From: Axinella damicornis
Lineage: Eukaryota > Porifera > Demospongiae > Axinellida > Axinellidae
Length of the DNA stretch: 64,000 nucleotides
Assembly (NCBI GenBank): GCA_963931865.1
Contig: OZ007505.1
Span: 17,062,294-17,126,293 of the forward strand
Direction: 5' to 3'
Part shown: positions 1 through 11,575 of the stretch, piece after piece
Position numbering within the stretch: position 1 is the stretch's first letter
Layout of the letters: every line of letters starts with the position of its first letter
Notes under the pieces: generated by a model
Database searches by the model: none
What the model was told of the DNA's origin: nothing
Seen by the model: only the letters and a program-made list of their open reading frames with translations
Program-made: the position numbers and the translations under genes

Positions 1-956
1 GCGATCAGCATCACCATTCATGGACCTTTCAAAAGCTAGCAGTGCATTGTTCACATCTCCAAAGTCAACAAACCCCACAATTCTGCATTCATGTTTGTCG
101 TACACAATGCCTTCTTTTACTTTGACTTCATCGAATACAACAGCAACATACTTTTTCCATTCTTGCAATGAATCAACTCTTGCCTCTCTTCTCAACTGCT
201 CAGTCACCTCTGGCTGTATCCCAACATCAGCCTTCACCCATCGAGTATAATCCTGGAGTGTTCGTCCACATGGAAGTGTTAGAACACCGCGAAGTGCGTT
301 GTATGCTGACGTTGAAATCATCTTCAAATGGAGGCACCAGCAAATTAACATAGGATGCCAGCGTCGCTGTGTGGGATGCTGTGACATAGCTTGCAACTGT
401 TGCTCCCAAAAAAGGCGATGAAATGTCCCTGTCAAATACTGCTTTTCAATCCTTGGACTTAGCTCCGACATGATCTGTTCAAGGCCATTATGGAGGGAGT
501 CATCAACATGAGTGCCTAGCTCATCTGTTGAAACTGCAATTTTCTCCTTCATGTACTTCACCATACTCTCAGCTGACCTCACTCTTTGTCTTAACTTTGC
601 TACTTTTGCCTTCCGTTCTGGTGTTTTCAGCCACCTGTCATTCACATGACTATGGGTACAGGTCAGTTGGGATGGTGATGTTTTGAGACGTTTCTGCCAC
701 CTGTGGTGAATGGATCGTATGATGTCACGGTAATGAACACACTCAGGGCACTTAGTGCCTGAAGTGAGAATCTGGCACTTCGCTGATCTCACAGTTGCAC
801 CATAACTCTGGCCATTCAGCTCAACAGCAGCATTCCTGTCAACATATGCAGCAATGTCACCACTTGAAGATATCAACTTCCCCTTCTTGGCTTCCACCAT
901 CTCTAGACAACGGTGGTCTGGGTGACCAGGGCACACTCGGAGCTGGTCAAGATGGG
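1..956 (-). CDS. P-element/THAP9-like transposase, partial at both ends
   Basis: The minus strand is open without a stop from the N gap to the left edge of the window, about 318 codons. Near the left edge it shows the DKHxxxxVGFVDFG pattern, followed by NNALLAFERS, which is the hallmark of the RNase-H-like domain of P-element/THAP9-type transposases. A preceding stretch (LRGVLTLPCGRTLQDYTRW) matches the usual segment just before that domain. Upstream lie Cys/His-containing sequence (CPGHPDHRC) and a Lys/Arg-rich coiled segment. The first ATG in frame is at 900-898, but the frame stays open upstream into the gap, so the true start is unknown. The fragment shows no frameshift, so it could be a recent element or a domesticated gene. 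The catalytic core lies outside the window. Confidence 0.75.
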
Positions 957-1156
957 NNNNNNNNNNNNNNNNNNNNNNNNNNNNNNNNNNNNNNNNNNNN
1001 NNNNNNNNNNNNNNNNNNNNNNNNNNNNNNNNNNNNNNNNNNNNNNNNNNNNNNNNNNNNNNNNNNNNNNNNNNNNNNNNNNNNNNNNNNNNNNNNNNNN
1101 NNNNNNNNNNNNNNNNNNNNNNNNNNNNNNNNNNNNNNNNNNNNNNNNNNNNNNNN
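957..1156. other. Assembly gap (200 Ns)
   Basis: Two hundred consecutive Ns. The gap separates the transposase fragment from the amidohydrolase exons, so the distance between them, and whether missing 5' exons lie inside, cannot be judged. Confidence 0.99.
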
Positions 1157-1235
1157 ATACCCTGATTGCATCCGCTTTAGCTGTGCACCCCAATTGCGTC
1201 TGATTCAGCTGCGCACCCCGATTGCGTCCATTGCA
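1157..1235. repeat. Short tandem repeat beside the gap
   Basis: About two and a half copies of a roughly 30-bp unit built on cagctgygcaccccrattgc. It probably continues into the N gap and may be what broke the assembly. Confidence 0.5.
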
Positions 1236-1547
1236 GCTACTCCTCTTGTTCAGGAAGGTTCCAGCCCCTGCCCAACGCTCTCGGGCATTCTTGAGGTTTG
1301 GAGGTTGTAATATAGTACGGAAGGTCACACATCACTGGTTGAGTCTAGTCCCCCCTCCCAAACATCCCACTTCTGTAACACACACATTAAAATCTTGCTG
1401 ATGTAGCAATAATACCTGCGTGCATTCACGTATGCACTAGTATACCAATAATGTAGCAATAGTATACCAATAATTTCAGGGTCACCTGCTAATTAATCGC
1501 TGGCAAGCAATCAAAATTTTGCAATTCCTGTTGGTGACCCTCTGCAG

Positions 1548-2619
1548 GTACAAGGATCTTCTGTTTGGTGACATCTCTGCTGTCTGTGCATTCAAGAGGG
1601 TGCCATACTTACCAGCTCTTCTGCAGGCAACGGTGAGTGAAAGCAGCTGCAAAAGATTGATCGTTCTTGTCCTGGATGTGACCTCTGAGTCTAGCTTCGT
1701 TCCCCGGCCTTCACATTCTCTTAAAGCTTCTATCACTTGTAACAAAGGTGGATGTTCTAGTAGGGTGCATCCAAGCTTTCCAACTCTTACACTAGCAGAT
1801 GCTTTCAGACTCAGGGTTTGAATAATATGGCCTGGATTGCAAGGGTTAGGGTCTCAGGGTCCCCCTCTCTCTTTTGCCTACTCATAATATGGGGTGGTCT
1901 ATCAATTCTATAGTTGTATAATAATGAGGCAGGTGTTTGTGAGCAATCCTAGGCTGTGATCCAAACATATTGATTCTCTCCCTATCCCTCGATGTGTAGG
2001 ATATTCACAGCAGACTGGTCTATGGCTCCGACTATCCTGTTCCAGCCATCAACCTGGTGGTACACACCTCCAAACTGCGCCGGTAGGTATCTGCATGCTC
2101 TAGTACGTGAGGTGGGAGTTACTGCATTCACTGGAACCACATTGTGTTTGTACAGTACACCATAATGTACCATAGATCAGGAAATTGAAATGTTTGTGTG
2201 TTATAATTATTGTCGTGTTCCTTAATTTTCGTCACTGAGCATACCAAAGAAAATCGTACCCGTTAGATATGAATTGCTCCTCCAGCAAAGCCATCTTTGC
2301 TTCTTTACACGTGGTAGTGTGAGATAAATTGTTCGACTGTGAAAACTAATTGTCAGATTTCAACAATGAATATTTCCCAATCTACGGTTGCGCATACACA
2401 CATGCATGAAACACACACACACTCCTACACAGATATGGTCTCATTACAGCCGAAGAGTGCAGTGCACTGAATGAACTGTACAACTACAACCCCCTCCTGT
2501 TTGACATCACAAGCAAACGGCTGATCAGAGGACAAAACGGCGAGAAGTTCCCTCCGTCGGTTTTCAAAGCCCACCCAAGCCTCCCACCTTCTAGACCATA
2601 CCAGCTGTGTCTGTGCTAA
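1548..2619 (+). CDS. Amidohydrolase family (PF04909-type), three 3' exons
   Basis: Three exons join in phase: 1548-1632, 2000-2082 and 2433-2619 (TAA stop). The acceptors are ctctgcag, gatgtgtag and cctacacag; the donors are gtgagt and gtaggt. They encode the last 118 residues of a metal-dependent hydrolase. LFGDISAV is the family's active-site strand, LVYGSDYPVP carries the conserved metal-ligand Asp, and the C-terminal NPLLFD motif with the following KRLIR is typical of this amidohydrolase-2 subgroup. The 5' exons, with the N-terminal metal-binding His residues, are not visible in 1157-1547; they lie in the gap or are lost. The substrate cannot be told from the sequence. The exon joins are inferred from splice signals and phase. 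Confidence 0.72.
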
Positions 2620-3548
2620 CTGACAGGAGGTACTCCACTCCTGTGTGATGGAGTTCGTAGTGTTACAATAATTAGTATTGTCCTAGCATTATGTGTGCTA
2701 TAATAATTATGTGCTTCTTTGCACAATAACTGTATAAATATGTACTCAGATCTAAACCCTGCTATAGGTGTAGGCAACTGATCGCACACACAGCTACGTA
2801 GTGTATTAGGGCTCAAGATGATAACCAGATCGCAGGGCACCGACCTGGCTGACAACAGCTTTGATAGAATGGAATGCACTGCACACCATCCTGGCTCCAG
2901 GGGGTGACTTCTGTCACAATGCCCCTGTTGAGTATAAAAGAGACCTTGCAGTTGCCACTTTCCACCAGAGCGGTGCCTGCTGATGATGACTACGTACAAA
3001 TGAGGGTCGAAATCGGTCCAGGCTGTTTGCAGGGAGAGAGTGAGCTCTTATAAAACTGAGCTTCGGGAGGTGATTTCGCAAATCAATCGGCATATTACGC
3101 CCCTCCTACCTGGCACGTTTTCTCACATGCACATGCTTGTCAGCGTTACTGACTGAATTATACGGCATCCATTCCTTTTACTTAGCTAGTTACCACGCCT
3201 GCAAGAGCATCTCCTCATACTCCATAGCAACCACTATCCTGCATGTGCATGGACTGCATGAGGCGCATAGGGAGGGGACCAGCTTGTGTATTTGTTCTGT
3301 ATACGTACGTACCTAATTGGAGGAAGTTGGAAGTAGAAGGGGAGGGATGAGCTCTCCCACATGCACGCCATATATACTTATTGCATGAGTATCAAGGAAA
3401 TTCTGGCCATGGCTGACCTATAGCTATATATGCTACCAGTAGCTGAAGCGAGCTTGTAATTAAACAAATGAAAATATATATTGTTCCACCCCTCTTCTGC
3501 ACACGTTGCAATATTGTACTAGTGTTCCAAGCTGCAAAACGGTGATAT
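2620..3548. other. Intergenic, no gene seen
   Basis: Lies between the amidohydrolase stop and the 3' end of the histidine decarboxylase gene, which is on the opposite strand (convergent). The only structured piece is at about 3195-3240, a degenerate stretch resembling the - strand XPC exon 14 at 20097-20190. Confidence 0.5.
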
Positions 3549-4662
3549 TCAGCTTCGCTTAGACAAAACTTCGTCCTTCCACTCCGAGGCGGTCATTTCA
3601 GCCAGCCTTGTAGCTTTGCCTTTCTGTGGATAGGCATTCCCGGCAAGAGTGATATATGGAGCACAGGTGAGTGCTGTACCATGTTGGCCCGGGTCAACAC
3701 GTCGATAACGGTAGCCAACGAAAACTTCCTTGTAGGGAACGTTTTGATCAAACCCACACAAGAACTGGCTGTAGACCACTTGTTTTTGTTTTTTGTTGAG
3801 CTTGCTGATCACTTCACCTTTGGTGAGCGATTTCATTTTGCCATATTCATACTCGTCTGCAAAGAAACCAACATCTTCCGCGAAGAGGCAGGCATCTCGA
3901 CTACGGATGACAGAAATGGCCAGAGAAAGTAAACACCAAACCCAACCAGATGTTGGCTTTCCCGTGTTGGTATCAATAGAATCCTGGCTCTTCACAGCGC
4001 AAGGCACATGAGCCCCTGCAATAATGGGGAAATTGCGTTCCTTCACAGAACCAAAGAGAAGCTCTGTACCCCTCAACAAGGGATCAATGGAATAGACAGG
4101 GATGGAATATGGTGCTTCTTTTGAAGGTATTTCGCTGGGAGTATGAAACAGATATTCTGACCTCAGATCATCTACCTGCGCAATGTCATATCCCCAGATG
4201 GCTGCATTCGGACCGGAAAAAGAGGACACTGTGATGATGTTCATTTGCCCGAGGTAACCATCATTCTTCAGGGCTCTGTCAAAGGACACAATTCCCATCG
4301 GAACTTCATCACTGCCAAATTCTCTCGCGCTGCAGTCTACAACTCCAGTGGACAATTTTACGGTGGTGATATAGTACCCTTGTGTGTCCACGTTCATGTA
4401 ACCGTAGCAATAATCATCACTGGCAGACCTGGCCTTTGCGGCGATTTTGGCAGGTTCGAATTCTTGAAGTGAATGCTGAACTATAAGGGAAAAGGTATAG
4501 TTATACAAGAGGAAACACAAGTCACTATTATTGATTTGGCTTGGCATATGTTAGATATACTAGTACCCATATGGCTCAATTGCAAGAGGAGTACAGCTAT
4601 ATAGCTATCACCGAACCTCTTCCAGAGTCTGTCCCTTCCACTGCACTAAACTCCTCATCCAT
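3549..4662 (-). CDS. Pyruvoyl-dependent histidine decarboxylase, two exons
   Basis: Exon 1 is 4617-4662 (ATG at 4662) and exon 2 is 3549-4480, with a 136-bp intron. The phases match and give 325 aa, against about 310 for the bacterial enzyme. The proenzyme should cut itself between Ser101 and Ser102 (TVSSFSG) to make a beta chain and an alpha chain capped by pyruvoyl, which then decarboxylates histidine to histamine without PLP. Every landmark lies exactly 20 residues later than in the Lactobacillus 30a enzyme: Asp83 (known Asp63), the GQMN strand, Ser101-Ser102 (81-82), Phe103 (83), Phe215 and Glu217 (195 and 197) in LFAEDVG. Tyr62 is Phe82 here, and Glu66 is Leu86, the main departure. There is no signal peptide. 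The spliceosomal intron argues against bacterial contamination. A related pyruvoyl amino-acid decarboxylase with another substrate is possible. Confidence 0.88.
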
Positions 4663-7600
4663 TCTGCTTTGCACTGTTGCAGGAGTCAGGATACGTAGTT
4701 GCGTGATCCTGTGACTGTGATAAGGAGGTAAACTAAAATATGCACTGGACCCCGGTGACCAGGACCCATGGATCTTCATGCAGCTACATGTATAGCTGTC
4801 ACGCAATGCAACTACAAGCATTCCAGCGCTATCTGTTCCTGTGTATAAACTCACAGCTATATGTTATTGCCTTGAGTAGCTTTTGCACAATCAGATTACA
4901 ATTCAAAGTGCAATGCTATACTTCATCAAAGATCATGTTCATGTTTGTAGCTTCATTCCCAGTCCACTTCCATGTACCTTGGTAGTAGCATGCATTGTGG
5001 ATGCAAATGGAGAGGCTTGGGAACGAGGTATAGCTACATGTATGCCTGATTGTATTCTGAAGTGTAAAGTAATGAATTGATACTATAGAGGCTGTCTGAT
5101 GAAATTCCAATTGTGCATTTACATCGGCAACATGCAGATCGCTTGTACACTGCTCAAATAACAGCTGAAGATATTTGGATCCTATCGGTGCCGGTATCCC
5201 GGGTCCAGTGTTTAGAGTTACCCTGGTTCATACAATGCAAATTAGGTCATAGTATATATTTGGGGAGTGAGATGTGTAGTTCGTGTCTGTCTGTTTGTAG
5301 CTAGCTATACGTCTTACTGTAAATATACACACTATTTCTGTAGCTAAACGTTTACTGGCGTCATCGTCATGATTCAGTGAACATGCAGCCTAGCCATGCA
5401 GCCTTCTTCGATGGCGACAATTGCAACAAGGATGGACGTATACCTACATCTTAATTCATGAGATCAATGGCTATAGCAATGGGCACTACTGTATGGCAAC
5501 AAAATGGCGAGATTGCTTTGACTGTTGTAGCCTAGCTAGCTAGCTAGCTGACAGTGTTAAAATTACTCATGTACGGCGATGGGGTCTACTGCATGTGCGA
5601 GGGTCTGTCTGCGCCAGACTAGGCATAAAGACGGCAAGAGTGCCAGTTTGATCGATCGTGCCAACTGTGCACAATATCACAGTGTGCACGTGTATCATGT
5701 GCGTGGTGTCAGTACCTGACACCCACGGCGCCTCCTTCACTGAGCTCACCAGAGTGACCAGACCGTGGCAGACGGTGACAGTACAATCTGCTGCGGTGAG
5801 CAAACTGATGACAATCGCGAGCAACTCACCAGAATGCCTCTTAACACAACGCGGGGCGGACCGTATAGGCAGGTTCAAGTTAACTTAACTAACTTGCAGA
5901 ATATCATGGCAACTCGTCACTTCCGGGAATTTATTTTTCCGTGGGCGCCGACTCAAAACGGAACCATGTACATGTAGTAGCCGTTTCATTTGGACGGAGA
6001 GGGCTCTGGTCCGGATCCAGTTATGTCAACTGCATGCATTATGAATAGTGACACGATATAAATTAGATCTATGGAGAGACTCAGGTCTAAAATAAACTGA
6101 GCATGGTAAAGCTACTGAATTAGCTAGCTTTGCCTTTAGCGCTGTACATGTAACAAGACTCGATGGTGGATGTGCAGTCAACTTTACCTGTAGATAGATG
6201 ATGTAGAGTTCTTCTTTGCTCCGGACAGTCAGATGGAATGGCCGCCTAATTATCCTTTTTGAAATCGGACATAATAGCTACATGTGGAGTTAGTGGTGAA
6301 GTATCTGGAATGGGCATTTCAACCAATTAGGCCCTCTCACGTGTCTAGCCTCGCCCTCCCGACTGCAGTTTCACCAGCTCCTCCCACTCACATACAATGG
6401 CGTAGCCAAGCCCGGGCCTGGTATATAGGCTAGGCCCGGGCAATCAGAATGGCAATTTACATGTATTAAGGTGGCGGGCAAGCAATGATTACGCGCGCGT
6501 GACCGTGCAATAATTGGAGGCGTGGTTCGAGTTCCGAATCATCGCTCTCGAGCGCTCCAGCAGCAGCCATCCAAGATGCTGTGCCACCTTTCTTCTTCCA
6601 AGGCTGCTGGGCATCCATTGACAGCGTGTCTAGTTGAGCGCTACGTTATACGTACTTCGTACCGTGACAACGCCAGCTGCAAATCTCGGCGAATACAGCA
6701 CTGTTTTTTCTGTACGTCTCAAAAATCAGCTGAACGTATTTAGCTGAAATGCTCTTCGCAGGCAGCTCTTCCACTGGTTACTCGAGGGGGCTACGTTGTC
6801 ATATGGCGTTGAACGAACGTCTCATCGTGGTTTCTCCCCTGCAAGATGTACAAAAACAGGAAAATTGACCTCGCGATAACACTGTTAACTCCGTATCCGG
6901 CTAGTTCGGAAGCGTACTTACATAAACTCAACGTAGCCCCCTCCAGACTGAGCCTGTCTTGATCCTGAGAAAGAACAGTAGCAGTAGCTTGCGTGCAAAG
7001 AAACTGAGACGTACAGAAAAATTATTTAATTCCATCAACGCTAAATAATTCGCTGTCGCGTTGTTTGCTGCTCCAGAACATCCTGGCTTGGTACATAAGT
7101 AGCACTTACCATGAAGTGTTTGATTGCCACATTTGGTTTCCATTCATGGCAGGACTTGCAGGTTACAACATATTTTAGATGACATAATTATTAATTCCAA
7201 AATCACTTGCCAGCCAGGCAAACAGCAAACGTACGGAAATAGTAGCTCCAGCGCGAGGCGATGGCCGGCTAGGCGCGGCGCCTAATATAGTCTCGTCCCC
7301 AGACCCTCCACGCTTGTCCTCTATGCGCGCGCGCGCCAGACCATCCACGCTTGTCCTCTATCGTATGAAAAATCACCACAGGTGCTCCACGGCCCCCCCT
7401 TCACCGGACAAAACGTCTCTCTGCAACATCGATCCTCGTACATATGGAACATGAAGTGCAAAGCACGAAGGTGCCACGAGAGCACATCCTGAAAAGGTAA
7501 GGTGAAAACGTTTTTCCGCGCTTCGCACGGACTGATCGCCGCTCCGCGCCTCTATGCACTGCCTTCGGCAGCGTGCATAAACAGTGCCCAATATTCCTGG

Positions 7601-7900
7601 CTACGCCACTGCTCACATATTCTGTATCTTGCGTCGGTCGTCTTACGAGGGAAGATTCTACGTCACTTCAATAGACGTAAAATCCTGCGTAAAATCGTCC
7701 TCATCCATTAGGCAGCTTTATGGAGGGGTTCAAACCGTGTTGGAGGACTGGTCAAAGCGCTCGCCTTAAAACCATCCTTTTCAGGGTGCCAAACTTTTGA
7801 ACAATTCATACAAGTCCTCCTCTATTATATTTTATTTAAATCACTTCACATGTTCACCTATTACACATAATTTATTTTATCAGTACAAGTTGTGTTGTAC
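4663..7900. other. Intergenic between histidine decarboxylase and pore-forming protein genes
   Basis: I recognise no gene here. The region holds the upstream flank of the decarboxylase gene, runs of tagctagc, and several GC-richer patches with CpG clusters (about 6340-6560 and 7240-7600). One possible small first exon lies on the - strand near 7105-7141 (ATG followed by a gtaagt donor), but nothing can be joined to it. Confidence 0.5.
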
Positions 7901-7965
7901 AATTACGTGGAGTTGTCGACGTAAAATCGTCCCACGTAGACTACTATATTATACCCGTATACGCT

Positions 7966-8150
7966 TGAAAGCTCTGTGGGTGTGGCTGCGTCGCTATAGA
8001 ACAACTGTGTGAACCAGCTTGCAAAGTACTGGACCTGGATGTGTGTGGGTGCGTTGCTAACAGCTGTAAGAACCAATTGCAAAGCATGTATCCGGGTGTG
8101 TGTTGCCAGGTGCGTTGCTAACAGCTGCTGAGCACTGTAGTACTGTGCCT
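7966..8150. repeat. Degenerate ~60-bp repeat around gttgctaacagctgt
   Basis: Three imperfect copies of a unit containing gtgtgggtgcgttgctaaca followed by gctgtgagaaccagcttgcaaag. The same unit recurs at 10745-11575 and 12950-13300. This copy ends a few bases before the TATA box of the pore-forming protein gene. Confidence 0.65.
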
Positions 8151-8158
8151 GGCTACAG

Positions 8159-8166
8159 TATATAAG
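8159..8166 (+). promoter_or_regulatory. TATA box of the pore-forming protein gene
   Basis: TATATAAG lies 109 bp upstream of the ATG at 8275. Transcription would start near 8190, leaving a 5' leader of about 85 bases. No other TATA-like site lies as close. Confidence 0.6.
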
Positions 8167-8274
8167 CAGCGCCCAACGAGCACTAGTTAACGGATCGAGC
8201 AGTGTTTCTGATTTATAGTGACTCCAGTTCTTCTTCGGGCATTCGTCGCTAAAATCCATCGTTTTGATCGAGTC

Positions 8275-9105
8275 ATGGCAAGCAAGTTATCGAAGGCCGT
8301 GGCAAAGCAGGCTCAACATGGCTACGGTGTGGTGCGCGCAGCAAATAAATCGGTGTACATGCGAACGAGCAATAGCCAAGTACTCACCTCGTGGAACGAC
8401 ATGATCGCTGCAAACATGCCAAAGGCCAGTGTGGAGAACGCTTACGAAGCGGAATTTGGAACCAAGCCGGATGAAGTGCACCTTAACAATGAGTTCTGTA
8501 TGAACTACGGCTGGTTGTCCTACAACAACCTAGGCGATTTGACCTACTACAACGTGGAGATTCGGCCGAGGTCAAATGTTGAAAGCGAGCGCATTCTTAC
8601 CAATGACACCGACGATCCCTACACGCATGAAGTTACGTTGAGTACTACAGTCAGCAACTCCGCTACAACCACGGTTACCAACGCCTCTGAGATTTCAACA
8701 TCTACCACGATCTCTGTTGGATCCGATGCACTCGGAATCGGCGCTGATTTCACCCAGGCTTTCAGCTTCAGTAATGAAGTGGGTTCTTCCAGCACCCAGG
8801 AAACATCCGTCACCATAAGTGACACGGTCACTGTGACTGTACCGCCTCATTCCAGGATCAGGGTGTATCTACAGATCGAATGGGAGAGCCGCGTTCAGGA
8901 TTGGGATATTCCGGTGGAGATTGACCCGCGTGGATTGACGGGAGCCCAGTTCCCGAAACCAGTTGGCGATGGAGGGCACTACCATTGGGGAGTTACTCAC
9001 CGCTACTTTTTCGACCCTCCCTTTGAGTCGAAAATAAGGGGGACCCTGGATGCATCCTATAACACGAAGGGAGAAGTGATTGTGGAACCTGCTACAGCGC
9101 TGTAG
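8275..9105 (+). CDS. Aerolysin-type beta-pore-forming protein (toxin-like)
   Basis: Single-exon gene, 276 aa. The ATG at 8275 has a good context (gtcATGG) and is the first ATG in the frame. Residues 1-90 form a head region with a basic start and no signal peptide. From about 92 to 200 the protein shows long Ser/Thr-rich strands with alternating polar and apolar residues, broken at about 150-170 by a Gly/Ala/Phe-containing loop (GADFTQAFSF). This is the layout of the aerolysin/ETX-MTX2 stem with its membrane-inserting hairpin. The segment VPPHSRIRVYLQIEWES (190-206) is the usual return strand. There is a single Cys (75). Secretion without a signal peptide is known for some cnidarian and other invertebrate members; whether this one is venom, defence or digestive is not visible. 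The receptor-binding part is not recognised. Confidence 0.75.
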   Translation: MASKLSKAVAKQAQHGYGVVRAANKSVYMRTSNSQVLTSWNDMIAANMPKASVENAYEAEFGTKPDEVHLNNEFCMNYGWLSYNNLGDLTYYNVEIRPRSNVESERILTNDTDDPYTHEVTLSTTVSNSATTTVTNASEISTSTTISVGSDALGIGADFTQAFSFSNEVGSSSTQETSVTISDTVTVTVPPHSRIRVYLQIEWESRVQDWDIPVEIDPRGLTGAQFPKPVGDGGHYHWGVTHRYFFDPPFESKIRGTLDASYNTKGEVIVEPATAL

Positions 9106-10740
9106 AAGTGACTGCTATACTTTAAATTCGGCCTGTTAGTATGAACTGCCATTAGTGGGACCTATAGGAAGTTTTGCACTTTGCACTTTAATTTTTTTTA
9201 GGCTTGTAGCTATTTCTGTATCTCATTCCTTTATTCCCACACGAACATATAGCTGCGTAATTTGGATTGCGATGGGGACATGTCGCGAAATGAACAAAAT
9301 TATCCATGCATTTTTGCATGTAATCTGCCACTGTATAAAGTGTGTCGATTCTACTACATGTGTACTGCAGTTGCACAGTAATATATAAGGATCTCGTATA
9401 TGTTGACATTGTGGCAAGGTGCCAATGCATGCAGATATATCACTGTAAAAGGACCAGGGTTTTTCCAACTGACTCATGCAGTTGCAATCAGAAAGCATGC
9501 ATCCGATGACTTTTGTGACAAGCAGACAGCTGCCTAGCGCCTGCTAGCTTACAATATGCATACCATGACTGTGCCTGCTTTTTGCTGCAAGTGCATGTAC
9601 CCTACAAAGTGCTGCAATGTGTCTGCTTGTTACTGAAGTTTCCTCTATTAGGGGACACTTTGGTAACAAGCAGGCACACACATTATATGCTTTAGTTTTG
9701 GTATGCATAATTATAATATGTACTCAATGTTTGCTTCAGTGTCCTTGCTTAACAATAATTAAGTGTTCCTTATACAAGCATTACCAAGTGTTGTCAACAA
9801 AGTGTCCCGGGCCCTAGGCTCCATATAAAAGACCATGTTGGTTGTAAGCTCCTCAATAAAATTCTTAACATCCCTATAGCTATTAGCTAAGCCACATCTG
9901 ATTACTGCACGATTGTGCACACCATGCACGGGGAAGGAACTCAGGGTATAGCTACAGCCTATACTGCGCTCATGGGCATGAGATGAGGGGTGGCATCGTG
10001 CCATCCTCGGTCTCCCTAGTATAGCCCTGGTTTAAATTTGGTCAGTAACCTGGTCACAGCCCAGTATATTATACCAGTAAACATCACTGAATTCCCCACG
10101 TGAGTAGTATAGCTAATTACCTGAAGTTACTACACGGGTAGAATATATAGAGCGTGGCAGAGTATGGCAGATTTAATTGTCCAGTGCATGGGGGCCGATT
10201 TATAAGTATCACTGCTATCTTTGAATTAAGGTAGAATGTAGCTAGATTTGGAGTGTTTGTATCCGGTTATTAGCTATATCTCATATAAAGCACCTTCAAT
10301 TTATCCAACTGAGGCTCACTGGCAGACACTAACATATTTGGCTGCCTCACGTCCAGGTAGCACACATATGCACAATAATTATTATTATTATTATTACACA
10401 TTCCATCCTCATGACCTTGCATGGTTCTCATGGGCATAGTATATATATACTTGGTTACTATTGTATCCGTTGCATCGCATATATAAACTTTCCTGCATGG
10501 CAATGGCCACTCAGAGCAGAATATACATCATTTTTGAGTCAGGATTCTGCATGGGAGGAAGCCCTCATGAGTGGAAACCATGCACCACATAATCATAAAG
10601 TAAAGAAAAAACAACCTTTGCTGAATATTGAGTGGATACTTTATACTTTACAGCCAATTCTAGGCTTGCTGTTCTTGCTGCTGTTTTCAACTTCATCCCA
10701 ACAGTAATCGAGCCATGTACATGCACTATACCCATCCAGT
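9106..10740. other. Intergenic, no gene seen
   Basis: AT-rich sequence downstream of the pore-forming protein gene. The stretch at about 10487-10760 is a diverged copy of 12587-12830 (both contain tttcctgcatggcaatgg and cccaacagtaatc), so part of this region is a duplicated or mobile repeat. Confidence 0.5.
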
Positions 10741-10744
10741 TGGA

Positions 10745-11575
10745 TGTTTGAAGCACTGTATACTGGGAAGTATGTGGGTGCAGCTATGAGACTGTTGCTA
10801 ACGGCTGTACCCAGGGAGAGCTGGGTGTGTATGCGTGTTGCTAAGAGTTGCATGTACCCATGCAAGGGAGCTGGGTTTGTGTGTGTTATTTATTATTTAT
10901 TTTATGAGAAACCACCATGTAGAGTGGCTAACGAGGTAACCGGAATAGCATGAATGCTAATATTAACCAGTACCCCGGGACCAACGGCTTTACATCCCCT
11001 CCGAAGGATGCGGTGTGAACTGTAACAGGTGAAAACACCTTCAAGAACACACCTACTCATTTTTAAGGGTAGAGCTGAGTCAACTCCTAGGAGAGAAAGA
11101 AAATCTCTCCTATGGCAATGGTGGGATTCGAACCTGCAACCTTTAGATTAGCAGTCGGATGCTTTAACTGCTAGGCCACAGCTGGAACCGGCCCTGTATT
11201 GGGATGTGTGTGGGTGCATTGCTAACAGCTATGAGAACCAAAGCACATGCATGCACTGTACCAGGTGCAGATGTGAGAACCAGCCGGCTTGCTAAGCACT
11301 GTGCTGGGATGTGTGTGGGTGTGTTGCTAACAGCTATGAGGACCAAGCACTGTACCCAGGTGCATTGCTAAACAGATGTACCCAGGGTGTGGGTGTGTTG
11401 CTAACAGCTATGAGAACCAAGCACTGTACCCAGGTGCGTTGCTAAACAGCTGTACCCAAGGTGTGGGTGTGTTGCTAACAGCTATGAGAACCAAGCACTG
11501 TACCAAGGTGCGTTGCTAGCAGTTGTATCCAGGGAGGGTGTGGGTGCATTGCCAACAGTTGCACTAGTATACTGT
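10745..11575. repeat. Cluster of degenerate repeats around gttgctaacagctat
   Basis: Many imperfect copies of gtgtgggtgygttgctaaca, gctatgagaaccaagcactg and tacccaggtgcg. Spacing is irregular, about 55-75 bp. It is interrupted at about 10960-11190 by a SINE-like element. Confidence 0.7.
10965..11192 (-). mobile_element. tRNA-derived SINE-like element
   Basis: Read on the - strand from about 11192, it begins with a tRNA-like head. It has an A-box-like tggcctagcagttaaagc, an anticodon-arm-like gactgctaatct and a perfect B box ggttcgaatccc. The acceptor and T stems do not pair well, so this is not a working tRNA gene. The body continues to about 10965 and contains gtaaagccgttggtcccgg. The head most resembles tRNA-Ser or tRNA-Asn; its origin is inferred. 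Confidence 0.6.

Noticed and set aside
3549..4662. Bacterial contamination or symbiont contig
   Set aside because: The gene contains a phase-consistent 136-bp GT-AG intron and lies between animal-type repeats on the same contig; no operon or other bacterial genes adjoin.
11100..11192. Functional tRNA gene
   Set aside because: A and B boxes are present, but the acceptor and T stems do not pair; fits a SINE head better.
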